From: Phialocephala subalpina
Taxonomy: Eukaryota; Ascomycota; Leotiomycetes; Helotiales; Mollisiaceae
Direction of reading: 5' to 3'
Assembly (NCBI GenBank): GCA_900073065.1
Contig: FJOG01000002.1
Span: 2,932,460-2,996,459 of the forward strand
Length of the DNA stretch: 64,000 nucleotides
Made by a program: the position numbers and the translations under genes
The notes under the pieces: model-generated
What the model saw: the letters and a program-made list of their open reading frames with translations, nothing else
Told to the model about the DNA's origin: nothing
The model's database searches: none
Part shown: positions 57,418-64,000 of the stretch, one piece after another
How the letters are laid out: each line of letters starts with the position of its first letter
How positions within the stretch are numbered: the stretch's first letter is position 1

Positions 57418-57574
57418 ATCTCGTCAAGACGTTCCGTCAACGACACATTGTCAGATATAGGGTTTGGCCTTGGAGATTGTACATGCGAGGATGCCGGACT
57501 TTGCACGACTTCATTTCTCTAATAAAGCAATGCAAAACATGTTCTAAGTCTCGTTGCCATGCACCGTGCACTCT

Positions 57575-58625
57575 TCAAATCTTCGAGTACCGGCTCTTCG
57601 ATTTTTCTAAAACGCACAGCTCGTTAGCATCACTATACCCACAAATATCTAGCCACATAAGACTCACCTTCTAGCTCTTTCTTCTTGATCTCAAACCTCT
57701 TCATCGGTGCTCCCTCTACGAATCTTTCTGCCAACGCATCAAGACTATTCACCACAGCAATCAACCTCCCATCCCTCAACGGCGCGTTCTGCAACCTCTT
57801 CGTCTCCATCATACTCTTCCCATCATTGACCCTCAACTGCTCCTCCAGATACTCCTTTACATTCTTCTGAAACGACTCATTTGGGAATATCCTGTTCACC
57901 ATACCGAATTGTTCCAGTTCCACAGCAGTCAATTTTCGCCCAAACATCAAGAACTCGTTTGCTCTATGAACTCCCATGGATTGCGAGAAGCTGATTGCGG
58001 ATCCGTTTTCTGGGACGAGACCAAGTGCCGAGAATGGGACTTGGAGGTAGCATGAGGAGGAGGCGAGGACGATGTCTGCTACACCTGTGAACCAAGCTGC
58101 TCCGCCTCCGACGGCGGGGCCGTTCAAAGCGAGGACGAAGACTTTCTTGTGGTCGATTATAGAGCGGAGCATTTCAAGTGCTGAGTATGTAAGCATAGAC
58201 CATTGTTTAACGATAGAGGAATACTTACCTGGTCCAAACCGAGATAGATATGCTATCTTCTTCTCTGCAGCGTTGGCATATGTTTCTGTTGAATCCAAGC
58301 CGCTCCCTGATTGCACGTGGTAAGCTTTTTTCCTGAGATCAAATAGATCATATATTCATCACCTCGGACATCAGCACCAGCTGAAAAGAACCGTCCCTCG
58401 CCAGTGAGGACGGTAAAGATAGTATCTGGGTTCTCGTTGAGCTCTCGGATTGCAGCAATGGTCTCACCCATGAGGTTTCCTCCGAAGGCATTGAGGCTCC
58501 TGGGACGATTGAACTTAAAAGATTTAGCAATGAAGACAAGGGAATCAAACGGATAACAATACTTTGATGATACCAATTTGTCCTGATATCGTGAAAACGA
58601 TGTCGTTGAATTTTTGAGACGACAT
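57575..58625 (-). CDS. ECI1: Peroxisomal delta3-delta2-enoyl-CoA isomerase
   Basis: Five exons, 58625-58563, 58513-58363, 58306-58229, 58180-57668 and 57606-57575, 278 aa. Introns are 48-61 bp with clear branch sites. Crotonase-fold landmarks: NRPRSLNAF at the start, GEGRFFSAGADVRG forming the oxyanion region at about 60-72, NGPAVGGGAAW at 117-127, and LGLVPEN with E155 as the likely catalytic Glu of Eci1-type isomerases. The cryptic last exon replaces the read-through end by EKSKSRYSKI; the final SKI is a PTS1-like peroxisomal signal. The enzyme moves double bonds so that unsaturated fatty acids can enter beta-oxidation. A dienoyl-CoA isomerase cannot be fully excluded. Confidence 0.88.
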
Positions 58626-58981
58626 GTTGAACACTCCTGATCAGAGGCTAGCTTGTAAAGTTGGAGGAAAGGAAACAAAGATCGAGTGAAAAGAGCAACT
58701 TTAGGATCTCTTGATCGCTTGAGTAAAGGTAAATCGGGATATTTTAAAGTGTATATCAAAATGTTCCATGCTTTGTAGGTACTTTGATACAGTCAGATCC
58801 AAGACGCGGGACGCGCTCCACAGCCGAAGTTTTGCGGGGAAGCCGATCAACCTCGGAGCGAGAAGCTTCCCCTGACAACATTTAGCAACATCGATCCCAT
58901 TGTCCATCCAAGGTGGTTCCGAGCTCCACGATGAGAATGGAGTCAGAGAACGCATGTTCGATTGATCCTACTTGAAACAAG
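58626..58981. promoter_or_regulatory. Divergent promoter, isomerase and VOC gene
   Basis: 356 bp between the two start codons. Includes GGTACTTTGATAC and CCTCGGAGCGAGAAGC patches. A TCGG..CCGA-type oleate-response element was looked for; no convincing pair was seen. Confidence 0.4.
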
Positions 58982-60036
58982 ATGTCGTCGCTCAAGAGCT
59001 CAGCACCAATGCCACCTTGTCCAACACGTCTACGCCAGATTGCCCTCGTGGCAGAAGATCTGGAGAGAGCTCGACACCTCCTGGTGCGCTAACCTAGCAT
59101 ATACTCAAAGTGCACTCATCGCTGAGTACTTCCGCAGACAACAGTCATTGGCACCGAAGTCATATTCGAGGACCCAGCAGTCGGGCAATGGGGACTGAAG
59201 AACATTCTCGGTACCTATCCCAATCTCCCAGCTCCCACCAGTAACTAACACCCTTACAGTCCCCATAGGCGGCGACATAATCGAAGTCGTCTCTCCCTCC
59301 CGCTCCGACACACCAGCATCAAGACAACTCTCAAAACGCGGCAATGGCGGATACATGATCATAATGCAAACCCTCGAGGCGAAAGCTCGGAAAGAACACA
59401 TTGAGCGGAATCAACTTGCTAAGGTTATTTTCTGTCATGGATTGGAGGAAAGTGTGTGCATACAGTATCATCCGAAGGGGATTAAAGGTAGGATAGCAGC
59501 GTCTAGAAGGCTACGAGATGTGCGGGGCTGATTGGGATGTTATAGGCGGGGTGATACCAGAGCTCGATTCCCACTACCATTCCGATTCTCATCCAGATCC
59601 TCTGGCGGAGCGATTCTCGCCTTGGCATGCTGCTGGGCCACCTTCTTCGTATTCGACTTACTCGGCGGGTATGAAGAGACATAGCGATTTGCATCTCCTT
59701 TCGACAAGCTTGAGGTTGGCGCCTGGAGACCACGATACAAGTGCTGCAGCGAAGCAATGGGAGCAGGTATTTGGCATCCGCAGAGGCAAGAACGGAGGAG
59801 GGACAGAGTTCACGAATGCGAAGCTGAATTTTTTGCCTGGTGAGGAGGGTAAGAGCGAGGGGATTGAGGATATTGTAATTGGTGTTAAGGGAAAGGAGAG
59901 ACTCGACGGGATATACAAGAGGGCTAGGCAAGAGGGGTTGAAAATCGATGATGAGGATCGTATCCATATGTTAGGGGTGAGATGGATGTTCTCCTGGCTG
60001 GGTGAGAGAGACACAAAAAACAAGAGTCGATTATAA
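58982..60036 (+). CDS. VOC/glyoxalase-like domain protein
   Basis: Exons 58982-59083, 59138-59210, 59260-59487 and 59546-60036, 297 aa. The N-terminus reads RLRQIALVAEDLERARHLL and continues through the first junction into GTEVIFEDPAVGQWGLKN and VPIGGDIIEVVSP, a typical beta-alpha-beta-beta-beta VOC module as in the Glyoxalase_3 family. A His-rich GGVIPELDSHYHSDSHPD follows at about 136-153, and a second, weaker module fills the C-terminal half. VOC proteins bind a metal and include glyoxalases, dioxygenases and resistance proteins; the substrate here is unknown. No signal peptide. It shares its promoter region with the isomerase gene, which may imply co-regulation. Confidence 0.75.
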
Positions 60037-60763
60037 GCCTCCGTCGAAATTCCAACTAAAGGAATGCCACTATAGTTGCTTGGTATGAAATCTGGTGGCC
60101 ATGCTCAAACGATGGATGAACTTGGCCTTAGTGGTGCAGGGCATTAATAACATCTGGAATGTTTAAGCCATCTGGAAAATTCAAGTCAGCTGGGACGTTG
60201 ATACTATCTTGGGACATTGAGGTCTTCTAGGACATTCAAGTGAGCTGGGACACCAAAACCATCTGGGACATCTATGATGTCTAGGACATTCAGAACTTCT
60301 CAGACTCCCTCCGTCCTCCCGCCACATGCAAACCACCGCCCCGCTCTCGGAGAATGGCGCGAACCAGAACCACTCCCATAAACCTGCCACCGCAACATTG
60401 GATGCAGCGTCTCGGTGTGTTCATGAAATCTCAACACTTGACACCCGTCTTTTTGGTGTTCTGTTCGTCAAGCTCGTTGATTTGAATCACCATAATCACA
60501 TTTCACATCTCATCCGCTCCTCAAACTGTATATGTAGGTCGAAAAACAATACCATTGATCGACAACTTAAAACTCCTTGCTAATGCCGCAAGACGTGGTA
60601 TCTAATATACATACAAAGAACAACATCTGGAAAAGCTTTCCTCCCATCTCAAATGATCATGATTGGCCCCGGCTCTGGACCAGTCCAGCCCATCTCAATC
60701 ATCTCATCTCATCGTAATCATAACATCTAATCTTACAATTCTCTCCCTGATCTATCCTCGCCC
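60037..60763. other. Intergenic with 18-bp minisatellite
   Basis: 727 bp between convergent genes. Apart from the minisatellite at 60154-60298, only short, unrecognised frames. Confidence 0.5.
60154..60298 (+). repeat. 18-bp minisatellite, eight units
   Basis: Units begin at 60154, 60172, 60190, 60208 (19 bp), 60227, 60245, 60263 and 60281. The rough consensus is CTGGGACATTCAAGTCAT; the CTRGGAC core is best conserved. Units differ by several bases, so the array is old. Confidence 0.8.
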
Positions 60764-63068
60764 CTAAGCAGCAGCCCCCGCAGTAATGCAGTCATCCTCC
60801 TGATTCTGACAGTCAGAGAGGTTGAAAGCACCAGCCGCTTGTCCGCCATTGAAAGCGTTCGCGCAAGCGTTGAACTGGATATCACAACTTCTCTGCACTG
60901 CAGCAGATTTGTTGACGAACGTGTTTCCGTTGACCAAGAATGGTCGTGTGGAATCGCCTGAGTCGGTGATAGCTGGTGCCCCAATGCCTCCCAATGCTGA
61001 AGCATCTGAAACAAGTGTTGCGGTGTTGATTGCGAGCGCGGAGCTGGTGGTTGATGAGGCTGTGGCTGTATTGCAGTCAATGGAGGAAGATGAGGAGGTA
61101 GCGGCGGCTTGGACAAGAGCAGTGGAGGACGGGGCATCGACCCAGATTGTTGATGTGACGATCGCGCAAGTGCTTTCTGTTGCTCCTCCGAGGATGGCTG
61201 GGGCGGTTGTTTGAGCGACTGCTGCTTGGCTCGTAGTCTGAGCAACTGCTGCTTGGCTGGTGACGATCGCTACAGCTTGTTGAGATGTTGAGGCCGCGAC
61301 GCTGGTTGTGATCGTAGCCTCAGAAATTACAGACCCAGTAACAGTGGCCGTTGGAGGAACGGTCGCAGTAGCTGTGATTTGAGCAGCTGTAGAAGCAGAT
61401 GTCTGTGTACTCGCAGCAGAACCACAAGATTCTTTCTGGCTCGAACACTCCTCAAACGAGAATCCAGGACCGGAGAAAGAAACACAGGTATTGAATTGCG
61501 CGGTACAGGCTGCTCCGGCTGCTTGAACGATGTCTTCAAACTCCTCTTCCAGAACGACGAAAGAGTTTCCGTTTGAGGATTTGCCGACGGAGGGAGGGAG
61601 ACCGCCGAGGGAGAGGACGAATTCGAAAAAGGTCTCAATGACCACGACTTTTTGAATGATCACAGTCTCAGTGGCTCCTGAAGCAGTTGAGACGGCATTG
61701 CCCTTTCCTCCTTTACCGGCTTTGGTTGTGGTTGAGGTGCCTACGGTGCTGAGGGCAGAGGCTGAGGTTGAAGATGAGGTGGTTGAGGTGGTGAGTGCGG
61801 CACCTTGGTTGCCCTTGGCACTCTTTGTCGCCTTGGTGGTAGCGGCAAATGTGGTGTTCGCGAAGATGGGGGTGGAGATTGCCTTTCCTCCCTTGCCGGC
61901 TTTGGTGCTGGTGGTAGAAGTAGAGAGCTCGGCACTTGAAGTGGAAGTTGAAAGCTCGGCGCTCGAGGTAGTGGTATCCTTGGTGGCCTTTCCAGCTTTG
62001 GTGGTGGTTGAAGCTTCAGAAGATGAAGCCTTGTTACCACCCTTCGCCACGCTGGTTGTCGAGGCTTCGGTGGATGAGCTTTTGTTGTTTCCTTTGCCCA
62101 CGCTAGTAGTAGATGCCACAGACTCAGAGGACGAGGTGACAGAAGCAGCAGCAGTGTCAATCGCTCCAGGACCTGCAGCAACAGCGCTTGCGGCCAAAGC
62201 GGCTGCAGCCTGTCCCTTAGATCCGTTGTTCGAAGCATCATTAGCAACGTCGCCATTGCCAATGACAGTGAACTTGGTGCAGTCATCAGCAGTTCCACGC
62301 TGAGCAACAGGCATGATAACGGGCTGGTGGTTGGAAGCAGAAGCCATGGTGCATACACGGTAGTTTCCAGCAGGGAGACCACCAGTGACAGTAGCAGAGA
62401 GAAGACCCTTGCCATTCCCGGCATCGTTGATACCCTTGAAGAAGGCAAATTGCGTGGGGTCGAGAGGGGTGGTGGGATTAAGATTGGCACCCATATCTTG
62501 AACCGTAACGTGGGTGTGGCCAACGACCTGACCACCGGAGAGAAATTGAGGAGCGCTGAAGTAGGTTGCGTCAGCGTTGGTGAAAGAGCCGGCTACCAAG
62601 TTAGACATTTGAACGGTGATGTTGAACGTTGTGTCGGATTGAATAGTGGCACTTCCGGCGAGAGGATAGGTGATGACGCTGGAGACCATAGCTGTCTTGG
62701 CTGGGAGATCACCCATAGCTGAAGAGTGTTAGCCAAGTGACGAGTGCTGGAGAGCATGACTTACGAATTCCATTGCAGGATCCTGTTGTGATCTGCAGGC
62801 CATTGCTAAGGGTCTTTCCAGCGCAAAAGTTGATGAAATTGTTTGTTGAGGTCTGGGACTTGGCCTGGTTGGCTTCGTTGGCTCCGACTTGTTGACTTCC
62901 GTCAACGAAAGAACCAGTTTGAATAGCGTTGGCAGCCAGGGTTGTAGCACTAGCATCACCACCAGTAGCACGTCTGTGGATACCGTGGTGATGTCTTGTG
63001 TCGAGCACAGAGCGAGCCTCAATGAGGCCAGCTGAGGCGAGCAGGATCAAGATGGATGGGGTGAACAT
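60764..63068 (-). CDS. Egh16-like secreted protein with long Ser/Thr-rich extension
   Basis: Exons 63068-62765 and 62718-60764, 752 aa; the 46-bp intron joins ATT C|GTAAGT to CTTCAG|CT. A signal peptide of about 18 residues is followed by HRR, a possible propeptide site. Residues about 80-252 match the Egh16-like domain: NFCAGKTLSNGLQ, SCNGIPMGDLPAKT, NFNITVQMSNLVAGSF-like, VVGHTHVTVQD and YRVCTMASASNHQPVIMPVA. Relatives (gEgh16, Magnaporthe MAS-type proteins) are secreted and expressed during infection-structure formation. Usually the protein ends soon after this domain; here some 500 residues follow: Ser/Thr-rich repeats around KAGKGGK, then two copies of a Cys module (C-x2-QFN-x-C .. C-x6-C). 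No GPI-anchor signal. The extension is probably O-glycosylated. Confidence 0.85.
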
Positions 63069-64000
63069 TTTGAAGTTTTGCTTATTCTTGAGAAAGTAAG
63101 GTGTACGTGTAAAAATTTGTGTATGGTCCCGCCTGGTAAAATAGGTTTATGTAGCACGAAGCAAAAAAAGAGCGACACAGTCGGTACGAAAAGAACGAAT
63201 AGTCAACTAAAAGAATGTGACACAGCGAGCACCAAAGAACGTAGGTCGAAAAGATCGATAAGGAGAGACATGAAGGCTGGGCGCAGGCCTATATTATATC
63301 CTCTCCCACATCGTGAGCTCACGTCGCAGAAGGAAATGAGCTACGGCACAATTCGGCGTCAACAGCTTGGCGGCGATCATTGATCAAACATCTGGAAGAC
63401 CAACTAGACCAATTCTCACGATCCCTCGTGGCCCCCGCCTCAGCCTCTTTGCTTCATGTTCCCTATTCTGCAGTTTCAAGCTCGCGGGGCTAGACGCAGG
63501 AACACCGCTAGGATCGCAAAAGACGGTAAACTGGAAGCGAAGGGCTGCACCCTGCAAAAAGCAGAGTAAGAATTGAGAAGAATCATGCGTCAAATTGATT
63601 AAGGTACGGCCAGCACGGCCTCGAATTCACGAGAGAGCTCGGGATCTGATACAGGAACGGTCTCTGATCAGGTTCAAACAGGAGGAGATATGATAATGGA
63701 TGATCTGAGACGGGCATCCCCTCTCGCTTAAGGGCCGGCCTACTGAGTTGGGACGAAAATCTGACTAGATGCATCGCTACAAAACGTGCGCATGAAGGAA
63801 ACTGCATTGAACGATGAGGAATCGTCATGCTGCAAATAACTCAGCCTCGGTGGTGAATGCGCTCCACCAGAAAGAGGTCTTTAATTTTTTATCTGATGTT
63901 GCGATGAATGCCCTCATTGCGATGGCTTTGCGAAAATATGGGAAGCGGTCGCGAAGAAGGCGCAGCGCCTAATCTGATCTCCTCCTGGCTGGTGCTTGAG
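63069..64000. other. Upstream region of the Egh16-like gene to window end
   Basis: 932 bp. An A/T-rich element (TATATTATATCC) at about 63290-63301 could be the TATA region on the minus strand, though it is far from the start. No gene recognised. Confidence 0.4.

Noticed and set aside
43742..60036. A secondary-metabolite cluster built around the glycosyltransferase, dehydrogenase-like and VOC genes
   Set aside because: No polyketide synthase, NRPS, terpene cyclase, P450 or pathway regulator was found in the window.
61656..62535. Long open frames overlapping the Egh16-like gene on both strands
   Set aside because: Low-complexity Val/Ala- or Ser/Pro/Leu-rich shadows of the Ser/Thr-rich coding sequence.

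Overview
The window is nuclear DNA of a filamentous ascomycete. The genes carry short introns (about 46-110 bp) with GT..AG ends and CTAAY/CTGAC-like branch sites, many genes are divergently arranged, and the protein set is typical of Pezizomycotina: GH7 cellobiohydrolase, AA9 and AA11-like LPMOs, an Egh16-like secreted protein and a DUF1752/DUF3295 protein. A plant-associated or saprotrophic Leotiomycete is my best guess, by inference only. There is a 698-base run of N at 10034-10731. I found no convincing tRNA, rRNA, CRISPR array or intact transposon.

Layout. 1-2.7 kb: BUD22 (runs off the left edge) diverges from a short-chain dehydrogenase. 2.7-5.6 kb: nearly gene-free. 5.7-7.2 kb: GH7 cellobiohydrolase. 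7.8-10.9 kb: a conserved three-exon 117-aa protein, a proline/serine-rich protein with one C-terminal membrane helix, and the two visible ends of a minus-strand gene cut by the N gap. 11.0-16.4 kb: a 957-aa protein of unknown function diverging from an LSB5-type VHS/GAT endocytic adaptor. 16.4-25.0 kb: gene-poor. 25.0-26.9 kb: DUF1752/DUF3295 regulator-like protein. 26.9-38.8 kb: a 12-kb gene-poor stretch with a perfect 250-bp tandem duplication. 38.8-40.9 kb: CHY zinc-finger protein. 43.7-52.0 kb: a run of small, intronless Cys/His-rich proteins (several with a Cys-Gly-His motif), interrupted by an AA11-like LPMO with a CBM18. 52.8-60.0 kb: AA9 LPMO, GT1 glycosyltransferase, a frameshifted retropepsin-like gene, a peroxisomal enoyl-CoA isomerase and a divergent VOC/glyoxalase-like gene. 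60.2 kb: an 18-bp minisatellite. 60.8-63.1 kb: Egh16-like secreted protein.

How the genes fit together. GH7, AA9 and AA11-CBM18 proteins are secreted enzymes for cellulose and chitin-type substrates, and the Egh16-like protein is also secreted; they are scattered, not one operon-like cluster. BUD22 (ribosome biogenesis), LSB5 (endocytosis/actin) and the isomerase (peroxisomal beta-oxidation of unsaturated fatty acids) are housekeeping. The most novel-looking part is the 43.7-52.0 kb block of Cys/His-rich small proteins: two are clear tandem paralogues, two divergent neighbours share an exactly spaced motif, and I cannot assign any of them to a characterised system. Exon coordinates below were derived by hand from reading frames, splice signals and family resemblance, without transcript evidence.
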